DNA of 12,724 nucleotides. Source: JAAYZM01 sp964510785 (GTDB lineage: Bacteria; Actinomycetota; Actinomycetes; Actinomycetales; Cellulomonadaceae). The stretch covers positions 1 through 12,724 of the forward strand of contig CAZECM010000087.1 in the NCBI GenBank assembly GCA_964510785.1, given 5' to 3'. Shown one piece after another: positions 6,936 through 12,724 of this stretch. The translations under genes were made by a program, and so were the position numbers. Numbering within the stretch: the first letter of the stretch is position 1; each line of letters begins with the position of its first letter. The notes beneath the pieces are model-generated. The model made no database searches. It saw only the letters and a program-made list of their open reading frames with translations, and was not told where the DNA came from.

Positions 6936-7898
6936 ATGACTCGTGCAGTGGTGGCGACCGCGTACGGCGGCGCCGAGGTGCTTGACGTGGTCGACGTCGA
7001 GCTTCCTTCCCCCGAGGGAGGTGAGGTACTCGTCGACCTCCGCGCCGGTGCGTACAACCCCGCCGACTGGAAGATCTACGGCGGGCTGTGGGGCACCTCG
7101 GGGGCGCTGCCCCGCCGGGTCGGTCTCGAGGGCTCGGGTGTGGTGGCCGCCGTCGGCCCCGGCGTCACCCGGTTCTCCGTCGGGGACGAGGTGGTCGCGC
7201 ACCCTGCGGGTGGTTCCTTCGCCGAGCAGGTTCTCGTCCCGGAACGGGTGCTCGAGCACAAGCCCGCGAGCCTGGGCTGGGAAGCCGCCGCGGGGCTGCT
7301 GCTCGCGGGGACGACGGCGTGGCACGCGCTCGACGCGGTCGGGCTGGGCGTGTCCGACGGTCACCTCGGGCTCGCCTCGACAGCACCGACGGGTCATGCC
7401 CTGCTCGTCCACGGCGGCGCGGGCGGCGTGGGGTCCGTCGTCGTGCAGCTCGCCGTCGCTCGTGGGGTGAGGGTGATCGCGACGTCGGGCGCCGCCAACG
7501 AGGACTACGTGCGCTCCCTCGGGGCGGAGCCGGTGCGGTACGGCGACGGGCTCGCCGACCGGGTGCGGGCGCTCGGGTCCGTCACTGCCGCCATCGACAC
7601 GGTCGGGACCCAGGAGGCGATCGACGTCTCCGTCGAGCTCGTTCCCCGCGAGCACGTGGCGACCGTCGCGGGGCTCGAGTACGGGGCGGCCTTCGGGATC
7701 CACCTGCTCGGGCACGGTCCCGGCATGGACCCGGGGAAGGAGGTGCGGGCCGCCGCGCGCCGCCCGCTGCTCGAGCTCGCTGCCGCCGGGGTGATCACCG
7801 TCCGGATCGCCGAGGTGTTCCCCCTCGAGCGCATCCGCGAGGCGCACGGGCTCGTCGTGTCCGGGCACGCCCCGGGCAAGGTCGTGCTCGTCCCCTGA
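6936..7898 (+). CDS. NADPH-dependent quinone oxidoreductase, zinc-free medium-chain dehydrogenase family
   Basis: A 320-residue cytosolic protein of the zeta-crystallin/QOR branch of the MDR superfamily, reducing quinones or other activated carbonyls with NAD(P)H. The N-terminal GroES-like domain contains AGAYNPADWKIYGG (38-50), GLEGSGVVAAVG and FSVGDEVV. The Rossmann domain has HGGAGGVGSVVVQLA (159-173) for cofactor binding. The Cys/His ligands of catalytic and structural zinc are absent, so this is not an alcohol dehydrogenase. A Gly/Ser/Thr-rich loop (about 137-152) before the Rossmann fold looks longer than usual in this family. The ATG at 6936 gives the complete N-terminus; GGTGGGTCGGGGG upstream provides only a loose ribosome site. 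The gene follows the lactone oxidase after 28 bases and converges with ispF, with eight bases between stops. Substrate unknown. Confidence 0.88.
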   Translation: MTRAVVATAYGGAEVLDVVDVELPSPEGGEVLVDLRAGAYNPADWKIYGGLWGTSGALPRRVGLEGSGVVAAVGPGVTRFSVGDEVVAHPAGGSFAEQVLVPERVLEHKPASLGWEAAAGLLLAGTTAWHALDAVGLGVSDGHLGLASTAPTGHALLVHGGAGGVGSVVVQLAVARGVRVIATSGAANEDYVRSLGAEPVRYGDGLADRVRALGSVTAAIDTVGTQEAIDVSVELVPREHVATVAGLEYGAAFGIHLLGHGPGMDPGKEVRAAARRPLLELAAAGVITVRIAEVFPLERIREAHGLVVSGHAPGKVVLVP

Positions 7899-7906
7899 GC
7901 CTCGGC

Positions 7907-8383
7907 TCAGTCGAGGGGAACGACGAGGGCCGTGGCGATCGCGGCGATGCCTTCGCCGCGGCCCGTGAGTCCCAGGCCGTCCGTGGTGCTCGCGGAGACC
8001 GACACGATGGCGCCCGCCGCGGCGGAGAGCGCCGCCTGAGCCTCTGCCCGGCGGGGACCGAGTTTCGGGCGGTTGCCGAGCACCTGCACGGAGACGTTGC
8101 CGATCTCGAAGCCGGCCGCGCGCACGCGCGCCGCCGCCTCACCGAGCAGCGCCGAGCCCGAGGCACCGGCCCACTCGGGGGCCGAGGTGCCGAAGTTCGA
8201 GCCGAGGTCACCCAGCCCGGCCGCGGCGAGGAGCGCGTCCGCGGCGGCGTGGGCGGCGACGTCGGCGTCCGAGTGCCCGGCGAGACCCCGCTCCCCGGGC
8301 CAGTGCAGTCCCGCGAGCCACAGCTCCCGGCCGTCCGCGAACGCGTGCACGTCGACGCCCGTACCGATCCTCGGAGTGCTCAC
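7907..8383 (-). CDS. ispF: 2-C-methyl-D-erythritol 2,4-cyclodiphosphate synthase
   Basis: IspF cyclises CDP-methylerythritol 2-phosphate to methylerythritol 2,4-cyclodiphosphate in the non-mevalonate isoprenoid pathway. The protein has 158 residues, the usual length. GTGVDVHAF supplies metal ligands D11 and H13; GHSDADVAAHAAADALL supplies the third ligand, H45; TTDGLGLTGRGEGIAA (133-148) is the conserved end motif. The loop after GDLGSNFG has the actinobacterial form (SAPEWAGASG) instead of the DTDPxWKGADS of E. coli. The GTG start at 8383 overlaps the ispD stop by four bases (GTGA), indicating translational coupling. It is the last gene of the carD-ispD-ispF run; the downstream neighbour converges on it. 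Confidence 0.96.
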   Translation of the reverse strand: MSTPRIGTGVDVHAFADGRELWLAGLHWPGERGLAGHSDADVAAHAAADALLAAAGLGDLGSNFGTSAPEWAGASGSALLGEAAARVRAAGFEIGNVSVQVLGNRPKLGPRRAEAQAALSAAAGAIVSVSASTTDGLGLTGRGEGIAAIATALVVPLD

Positions 8384-9066
8384 GCGAGGCGCCCCGCGAA
8401 CAGCGCTTCCGCGACGGCCCGGTCGCGCGGCGTCGTGATCTTCATGGCCGCATCATCCCCCGGTATCGCCCACACCGTCTCCCCGATCGCGGCGACGAGC
8501 GAGGTGTCGTCCGTCGCGGCCCCGGACTCCTCGGCGGCCCGGTCCGCCGCCGCGGCGTGAGCGCGCTCGAGGGTCGCCCGCTCGAAGCCCTGCGGGGTCT
8601 GCACGGCGCGCAGCCGCGAGCGGTCCTCGTACGAGGCCACCGGTCCGTCGTCGGCGGACGCGACGAGCGTGTCCGTCACGGGAAGAACGGGGACGACGGC
8701 GCGGTGCCCCGCCCGGACGGCGGCCACGACCCGGGCCACCAGGGACGGCGGGGCGAGACAGCGTGCGGCGTCATGCACGAGGACGACGTCGGCCTCCGGG
8801 AGCACCGCGAGCGCCGCCGCGACGGACGCCTGGCGGCTGGGCCCCCCGGCGACGACGGTGGCGTGCCCGACGGCGGCCCGTACCGCGTCCAGGTGCGCGG
8901 CGGGTGCTGCGACGACGACGACGGCGACCCCACCGGCACGGAGGTTCTCGACCGCGTGGGTCACGAGCGGGACCCCGCCCACCGGCACGAGCGCCTTCGG
9001 GAGATCAGCCCCGAGGCGGCTGCCTGAACCGGCGGCGACGACGATCGCCGCGACGATCCCCTCCAT
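8380..9066 (-). CDS. ispD: 2-C-methyl-D-erythritol 4-phosphate cytidylyltransferase
   Basis: IspD transfers CMP from CTP to methylerythritol 4-phosphate, two steps before IspF. The 228-residue protein shows the nucleotidyltransferase N-terminus VVAAGSGSRLG (9-19) with K24 in the LPKAL segment, the family signature VHDAARC (97-103), VQTPQGF (155-161), TDDTSL (185-190) and MKITTPRD (208-215). No fused IspF domain is present, unlike the bifunctional IspDF of some other bacteria; the two are separate genes overlapping by four bases. The ATG at 9066 lies 11 bases after the carD stop, so carD-ispD-ispF probably form one transcript. Confidence 0.96.
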   Translation of the reverse strand: MEGIVAAIVVAAGSGSRLGADLPKALVPVGGVPLVTHAVENLRAGGVAVVVVAAPAAHLDAVRAAVGHATVVAGGPSRQASVAAALAVLPEADVVLVHDAARCLAPPSLVARVVAAVRAGHRAVVPVLPVTDTLVASADDGPVASYEDRSRLRAVQTPQGFERATLERAHAAAADRAAEESGAATDDTSLVAAIGETVWAIPGDDAAMKITTPRDRAVAEALFAGRLA

Positions 9067-9077
9067 ACGGCGCCCGT

Positions 9078-9560
9078 TCAGGACGCGAGGACCCCGTCGA
9101 GGATGGCCTCGGCCTTGTCCTCTTCCGTGTGCTCGGCGAGTGCGAGCTCGGAGACGAGGATGTGGCGGGCCTTGGACAGCATGCGCTTCTCTCCCGCGGA
9201 GAGCCCGCGGTCCGCGCCGCGACGGGAGAGGTCGCGCACCACTTCCGCCACCCTGATCACGTCACCGGAGGCGAGCTTCTCGAGGTTGGCCTTGTAGCGG
9301 CGCGACCAGTTGGCGGGTTCCTCGGTGTGGGGCGCCCGGAGCACGTCGAAGACCTCTTCGAGCCCCTCGGTGTCGACGACGTCGCGCACGCCGACGAGGT
9401 CGACGTTCTCGGCGGGGACCTCGATGGTCAGGTCTCCCTGGGCGACCCGGAGCTTGAGGTAGAGCTTCTCCTCGCCGCGAATGGTGCGGGTCTTGATCTC
9501 TTCGATGAACGCGGCACCGTGGTGCGGGTAGACCACGGTCTCCCCTACGGAGAATGTCAT
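9078..9560 (-). CDS. carD: CarD family RNA polymerase-binding transcription regulator
   Basis: CarD binds the RNA polymerase beta subunit and stabilises open complexes at promoters, mainly those of rRNA and housekeeping genes; it is essential in mycobacteria. The 160-residue protein has the N-terminal RNA polymerase-interaction domain (FSVGETVVYPHHGAAFIEEI, about 3-52) and a helical DNA-binding domain with PANWSRRYKANLEKL, whose W85 is at the place of the tryptophan that wedges the upstream fork in M. tuberculosis CarD. The ATG at 9560 is preferred over an in-frame start at 9602 because it begins exactly at the family N-terminus and follows GGAAAGGGG at a usable distance; the upstream alternative would also include the promoter. 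Followed closely by ispD. Confidence 0.96.
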   Translation of the reverse strand: MTFSVGETVVYPHHGAAFIEEIKTRTIRGEEKLYLKLRVAQGDLTIEVPAENVDLVGVRDVVDTEGLEEVFDVLRAPHTEEPANWSRRYKANLEKLASGDVIRVAEVVRDLSRRGADRGLSAGEKRMLSKARHILVSELALAEHTEEDKAEAILDGVLAS

Positions 9561-9586
9561 GTGGAGATGCCCCTTTCCAAGAGGGC

Positions 9587-9595
9587 ATCTTACCA
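9587..9595 (-). promoter_or_regulatory. Candidate extended -10 promoter of carD
   Basis: Read on the - strand, TGGTAAGAT forms a TGn extension joined to a -10 hexamer TAAGAT (9592-9587). Transcription would begin near 9579 and leave a leader of about 19 bases carrying GGAAAGGGG. No convincing -35 lies 16-18 bases upstream, which suits an extended -10 promoter. Confidence 0.4.
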
Positions 9596-9734
9596 CGGAC
9601 AATCCGATACAGTTTGGACACCGGGTGATCGTTTCCGCAGGTCAGCGGTGAGAACTGAACACCTCGCCCCGAGGCCGGCGCGCGCCCGTTAGGCTGAGGC
9701 CGGCCGAGACCGTTGCACCAAGGAGCACCTGTAG

Positions 9735-10190
9735 ATGAACACCCTCCGCATCGTTGCCGCCGCCGCACTGGCCGCCGCGCTGACCGGTTGCTCCGCGACG
9801 AACCCGATCCAGACCCAGGTCGTCTATTCCGCGTCCGACGGCGCACGCGTGGTGCTGGGCGACACGATCGAGGCGAAGAACCTCATCGTGCTCACGAACG
9901 CGCAGGGCGAGCCCGGCGCGCTCATCGGTGCCGTGACGAACCGTGGAGGTGAGGACACGGTCGTCACGATCGACGTCGTCGGCGCCGGGCGCCACGAGGT
10001 GCCCCTCACGGCGGGCCAGAGCTTCCGGTTCGTGGGTGAGGACACGCTGCGTTTCGACGTCGTGGACGCCCGCCCGGGCACGACCATGGCGGTCACCGTC
10101 TCGAGCGGGAGCGAGGGCGCGACGAGCGCGACCGTCCCCGTGCTCGACGGCACCCTGCCCGAGTACGCCGAGGTGCTCGCGGCGCTCTAG
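9735..10190 (+). CDS. Small secreted lipoprotein of unknown function
   Basis: A 151-residue protein with a lipoprotein signal: R5, a hydrophobic Ala/Leu stretch, and the lipobox L16-T17-G18-C19. The mature part of about 133 residues would be anchored to the outer face of the membrane through C19. It is predicted to be mainly beta strand (alternating Val/Thr runs such as DTVVTIDVVGAG and TTMAVTVSSG), resembling a single beta-sandwich domain. It has no cysteine besides C19 and no enzyme motif I recognise, so I assign no function. AGGAG at 9721-9725, nine bases before the ATG at 9735, gives a firm start. It is divergent from carD (174-base spacer holding both promoters) and converges with the Ig-like protein gene, with a shared CTAG stop. 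Confidence 0.88.
   Translation: MNTLRIVAAAALAAALTGCSATNPIQTQVVYSASDGARVVLGDTIEAKNLIVLTNAQGEPGALIGAVTNRGGEDTVVTIDVVGAGRHEVPLTAGQSFRFVGEDTLRFDVVDARPGTTMAVTVSSGSEGATSATVPVLDGTLPEYAEVLAAL
10187..10190. other. Second CTAG shared by convergent stop codons
   Basis: TAG at 10188-10190 ends the lipoprotein gene and the complement of 10187-10189 ends the Ig-like gene. This is the same four-base arrangement as at 1941-1944. Confidence 0.95.
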
Positions 10191-11425
10191 CGCACCACGC
10201 GCAGGTTCTTGGCCGGCGAGCGGTCGGCCTTGATGTTCTTCGAGCCGAGGTAGCGCACCGAGATCTTGTGCTTGCCGACCTTCTTGATCCCGGCGACCTT
10301 CACGGTCAGCTTGCCCCGGTGCTTGGCCTTCAGCGTCACGGTCTTGATCTTCTTCCTGCCGTCGTAGATGGCGACCTTCCCGGTCGGCGCCTTCACGCCC
10401 TTGACCTTCACCGTGATCTTCACGGTCGCCTTCGCACCGCGCGTGATCTTCTTGACCGACGGCTTCACCGTGGCGACCGCGCTCGCCTTGCTCACCTTGA
10501 CGCTGCGGGTGGCCGACCTCGAGCCGAGGACGTTGCCCGGCGCGGCGGGCACGAACGTCGCGACGACGGCGTGCTTGCCCACCGTGCGCGCGGGCAGGCG
10601 CACCTTCGCCTTGCCGCCGACGACGGCCACCGGCTTGCCGATCGCCTTGCCGCCGATCGTGAACCGCACCGTGCCCGGGAACGCGGGCGAGACGGTGGCG
10701 GTGGCGGTGGGCCGCGTGGCGCCGTACCTCCAGCCGGTCGCCGAGGTCGTGAGGGCCGTCGAGGTCGAGGCCTTGACCACGGTAATGGTGCTCTCCGCCG
10801 TGACGTTGTCACCTTCGGCGAGGGGGTCGAACGTCACCTCGATGGGGTGCGTGCCGACGGCGAGGTCCGCGGGGAGGGTGTACTTCGCGTGACCGAGCCA
10901 GTAGATCTCGTCGGACTCGATGCTCGCGCCGCCGACGGTGGCGGTGAGAGAGCCCATCGCGCCGGGCGAGACGGTGACCGTCAGGGTCACTGGCAAGCCA
11001 TAGACCTGCCGCGGCGTCGAGTAGCCCAGTGCCATGGTGGGGGGCGAGGGCAACGTCAACGTCCTGAAGGCGACCCCGTGCGTCGCGTCATAGTCCTCGA
11101 ACGTGCTGCAGAATGCGTTGAAGCGGACCTGGACTCCACCCCCGTCCCAGTAGTTGGCCAGATCCACGTCGACGTCGAAATCTCCCGAGAGCGTCGTGGC
11201 ACCCGCAGCCGTCAGAAGGCCCCCCGCCATCGTCCCCCTGACTGAGAGGAACACGGGAGACGCACTGGGGCAGGTCCCCGAGACTGTCACCACGCTGTCC
11301 GGCGCCACAGGTTCTGGAGAGATCGTGATGGCCAAGGTGGGTTCCGCGCCGACCGGTCCGGCGAGGGCGACGCCACCGCCCACTGCCAGCGCCACGGCGA
11401 CGACAAGACCCAGGACTCGCTTCAT
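10187..11425 (-). CDS. Secreted Ig-like domain repeat protein with a Lys-rich C-terminus
   Basis: A 412-residue exported protein. The signal peptide has KR at 2-3, a hydrophobic core 4-22, and a likely cut after A22 or A27. The mature protein looks like three to four consecutive bacterial Ig-like (Big_3 type) beta domains: about 28-120, 121-215, 216-308 and 309-412, the later ones with the usual GTHPIEVTF / GKHAVVATFVP / GKHKISVRYLG end motif. C52 and C106 are the only cysteines and could form a disulfide in the first domain. The last 104 residues hold 25 Lys and 7 Arg against 2 Asp, while the first domains are acidic. There is no sortase motif or membrane anchor. ATG 11425 is chosen because GGGAGG lies seven bases upstream and the signal peptide begins there; an in-frame ATG at 11488 would bury the signal. 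The role is probably structural or adhesive at the cell surface; no ligand is deducible. Confidence 0.88.
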   Translation of the reverse strand: MKRVLGLVVAVALAVGGGVALAGPVGAEPTLAITISPEPVAPDSVVTVSGTCPSASPVFLSVRGTMAGGLLTAAGATTLSGDFDVDVDLANYWDGGGVQVRFNAFCSTFEDYDATHGVAFRTLTLPSPPTMALGYSTPRQVYGLPVTLTVTVSPGAMGSLTATVGGASIESDEIYWLGHAKYTLPADLAVGTHPIEVTFDPLAEGDNVTAESTITVVKASTSTALTTSATGWRYGATRPTATATVSPAFPGTVRFTIGGKAIGKPVAVVGGKAKVRLPARTVGKHAVVATFVPAAPGNVLGSRSATRSVKVSKASAVATVKPSVKKITRGAKATVKITVKVKGVKAPTGKVAIYDGRKKIKTVTLKAKHRGKLTVKVAGIKKVGKHKISVRYLGSKNIKADRSPAKNLRVVR

Positions 11426-11468
11426 GGCCGACCTCCCCGTAGGCGGCCCCAGCGGCGCGTCTGCGCCC

Positions 11469-11522
11469 ATCGTAGGAGGCAGCGACACGATCTGGATCGC
11501 TTTGTCCCGCTTTTCACCCGTG
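11469..11522 (-). promoter_or_regulatory. Candidate promoter and operator region of the Ig-like protein gene
   Basis: On the - strand TACGAT (11474-11469) could be a -10 element, about 43 bases before the start codon. The expected -35 position is covered by the 12-base dyad CGATCTGGATCG (11488-11499). Next to it, TTTGTCCCGCT and TTTCACCCGTG (11501-11522, + strand) weakly resemble two 11-base PhoP direct-repeat units. All three are suggestive only. Confidence 0.25.
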
Positions 11523-11529
11523 GCTGCGG

Positions 11530-11590
11530 CGGGGTGGCTCGACCGGCCGGAGTGCGCCGTCGTCGTCGGCCTTCCCGCGACGCGCAGCGT
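11530..11590 (-). terminator. Weak stem-loop after pstB
   Basis: GGCCGGA and TCCGGCC, with adjacent TGCGC/GCGCA, can pair with a short bulge around a loop of about 25 bases just downstream of the pstB stop. No T-run follows, so intrinsic termination is doubtful; it may only slow transcription or protect the mRNA end. Confidence 0.25.
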
Positions 11591-11604
11591 CCGGCCTGGC
11601 AGGT

Positions 11605-12384
11605 TCAGCCGAAGCGGCCGGAGATGTAGTCCTCGGTGGACTTCTCGCCGGGGTTGGAGAACATCGTCGCGGTGGAGTCGATCTCCACGAGGCGGCCCGG
11701 CTCACCCGTCGAGGTGATGTTGAAGAAGCCGGTGCGGTCCGAGACGCGCGCGGCCTGCTGCATGTTGTGCGTCACGATGACGATCGTGTAGCTCTCCTTG
11801 AGCTGTGAGATGAGGTCCTCGATCGCGAGCGTGGAGATCGGGTCGAGCGCGGAGCACGGCTCGTCCATGAGCAGGACGCTCGGCTCGACGGCGATCGCCC
11901 GGGCGATGCAGAGTCGCTGCTGCTGGCCCCCCGAGAGGCTCGAGCCGGGCCGGTCGAGCCGGTCCTTGACCTCGCTCCACAGGTTCGCCCCGCGCAGCGA
12001 GCGCTCGACCACGTCCGCCGCGTCCGACTTGGAGATCTTGCGGTTGTTGAGCCGGATCCCGGCGAGCACGTTGTCCGCGATCGACATCGTCGGGAACGGG
12101 TTGGGCCGCTGGAAGACCATGCCGACCTCGCGGCGCACCGCGACCGGGTCAACTCCCTTGGCGTACAGGTCGACGCCGCCGATCTGCACGTGGCCCTCGA
12201 CGCGCGCGCCGGGGATCACCTCGTGCATCCGGTTGAGCGTGCGCAGGAAGGTCGACTTGCCGCAGCCCGACGGTCCGATGAGCGCGGTGACCGAGTTGGA
12301 CTCGATATCCATCTCGACGTCGGCCACGGCGCGGAAGTCGCCGTAGAAGATGTTGAGGTCCTTGACCACGATGCCCTGAGGCAT
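11605..12384 (-). CDS. pstB: Phosphate ABC transporter ATP-binding protein PstB
   Basis: PstB hydrolyses ATP to drive high-affinity phosphate import through the PstA/PstC channel, with PstS as binding protein. The 259-residue protein has Walker A GPSGCGKST (37-45), Q-loop Q92 in the PstB-typical VFQRPNPFPTMSI, signature LSGGQQQR (150-157), Walker B VLLMDEP (170-176) with E175 catalytic, and H-loop H206 in THNMQQAARVSD. All residues needed for ATP hydrolysis are present. The ATG at 12384 follows AAGGAG by six bases in the 12-base spacer after pstA, so the genes share a transcript. No phoU follows directly; the next gene is the Ig-like protein after a 179-base spacer. In this family expression is usually induced by phosphate starvation. 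Confidence 0.97.
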   Translation of the reverse strand: MPQGIVVKDLNIFYGDFRAVADVEMDIESNSVTALIGPSGCGKSTFLRTLNRMHEVIPGARVEGHVQIGGVDLYAKGVDPVAVRREVGMVFQRPNPFPTMSIADNVLAGIRLNNRKISKSDAADVVERSLRGANLWSEVKDRLDRPGSSLSGGQQQRLCIARAIAVEPSVLLMDEPCSALDPISTLAIEDLISQLKESYTIVIVTHNMQQAARVSDRTGFFNITSTGEPGRLVEIDSTATMFSNPGEKSTEDYISGRFG

Positions 12385-12396
12385 GGCGTTCTCCTT

Positions 12397-12724
12397 TCAG
12401 CGCGCCCTGGGCGCGAAGTAGCGGGACACGAACCTCGCGACGAGGTTCAGCGCCATGACGATGAGGATGAGCGTGAGCGCGGCGGCCCAGGCACGATCGA
12501 TGCCGACGCCACCCTGGGCGTACTGGCGGTAGGCGAAGACGGGGAGGGTCATCATGCGCCCGTCGAAGAGGTCCCAGTTCATCTGGTTCAGCTGCCCCAC
12601 GGTGATGAGGAGGGGCGCCGTCTCGCCGATGACGCGGGCGATCGCGAGCATGATGCCCGTGACGATGCCCGGCATCGCCGTGCGGAGCACGACCTTGACG
12701 ATCGTGAGCCACTTCGGCACGCCG
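12397..12724 (-). CDS. pstA: Phosphate ABC transporter permease PstA, C-terminal part (5' end outside window)
   Basis: About 108 C-terminal residues of the PstA membrane channel subunit. The frame remains open to the window edge. The first part, VPKWLTIVKVVLRTAMPGIVTGIMLAIARVIGETAPLL (split by inner residues into a coupling helix and a membrane helix), has the cytoplasmic loop contacting PstB and the ARxIGETAPLL sequence typical of PstA/PstC permeases. It is followed by a periplasmic loop with WDLFDGRMMTLPVFAYRQYAQ and a final membrane helix (AALTLILIVMALNLVARFV) ending in basic residues at the cytosolic side. TGA 12399-12397 precedes pstB by 12 bases. The rest of the pst operon (pstC, pstS) is expected beyond the right edge. 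Confidence 0.95.
   Translation of the reverse strand, partial: GVPKWLTIVKVVLRTAMPGIVTGIMLAIARVIGETAPLLITVGQLNQMNWDLFDGRMMTLPVFAYRQYAQGGVGIDRAWAAALTLILIVMALNLVARFVSRYFAPRAR

Noticed and set aside
6936..7898. Zinc-dependent alcohol dehydrogenase
   Set aside because: The Cys/His zinc ligands are missing; the sequence fits the zinc-free quinone oxidoreductase branch.
7896..7909. TGAGC-CTCG-GCTCA hairpin between the quinone oxidoreductase gene and ispF as a terminator
   Set aside because: Only a 5-bp stem, overlapping both gene ends and without a T-run.
9672..9704. Direct repeat GAGGCCGG (9672-9679 and 9697-9704) upstream of the lipoprotein gene as an operator
   Set aside because: Eight GC-only bases recur easily by chance in this composition, and no promoter elements are aligned with them.
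10187..11488. Upstream ATG at 11488 as start of the Ig-like protein
   Set aside because: It would place about 21 residues before the signal peptide and lacks a ribosome site, whereas 11425 has GGGAGG at the right distance.
1..12724. CRISPR array, tRNA/rRNA, insertion sequence, phage or defence genes
   Set aside because: No regular spacer-repeat pattern, cloverleaf, transposase, integrase or nuclease motifs were seen; every gap between genes is under 200 bases.

Overview
The window comes from a very GC-rich actinobacterium, most likely a member of the Micrococcales. The basis is the base composition, frequent GTG starts, short spacers and 1-4 base overlaps between genes, a CarD regulator, and the carD-ispD-ispF-cysS-rlmB gene set that is contiguous in Mycobacterium tuberculosis and many relatives. 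I cannot fix the genus from sequence alone.

Layout, left to right. (1) Positions 1-530 hold the C-terminal end of a sugar-type ABC transporter ATPase on the + strand. It is followed by a strong hairpin terminator and a scaffold gap lying inside a 54+54 base inverted repeat. (2) A DUF4032 kinase-fold protein (715-1944, +) converges on rlmB; both stop codons sit in one shared CTAG. (3) On the - strand, cysS and rlmB overlap by one base. A second 10-N gap breaks the cysS frame, but the flanks of this gap share four bases. Merging them restores an intact 473-residue enzyme, so the break is an assembly artefact. (4) Three metabolic genes follow: a PLP-dependent alanine racemase/D-threonine aldolase-like protein (-), and, divergent from it, an HWxK-type aldonolactone oxidase (+) and a zinc-free quinone oxidoreductase (+). 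They separate cysS from ispF. (5) carD-ispD-ispF form a tight - strand operon. (6) A small lipoprotein gene (+) converges, again through a shared CTAG, on a gene for a secreted Ig-like repeat protein with a strongly basic C-terminus. (7) pstB and the end of pstA (- strand) close the window; they belong to the high-affinity phosphate transporter.

Most of the window is core metabolism: non-mevalonate isoprenoid synthesis (IspD, IspF), translation (CysS, RlmB), transcription control (CarD) and phosphate import. I found no CRISPR array, tRNA, rRNA, insertion sequence, prophage or defence module, and I do not see an undescribed multi-gene system. The points most worth a second look are the mirrored terminator around the first gap, the artefactual break in cysS, the interruption of the isp/cysS synteny, a probable leaderless promoter for the lactone oxidase, the two CTAG stop-stop overlaps, and the charge-polarised Ig-like protein beside pst.
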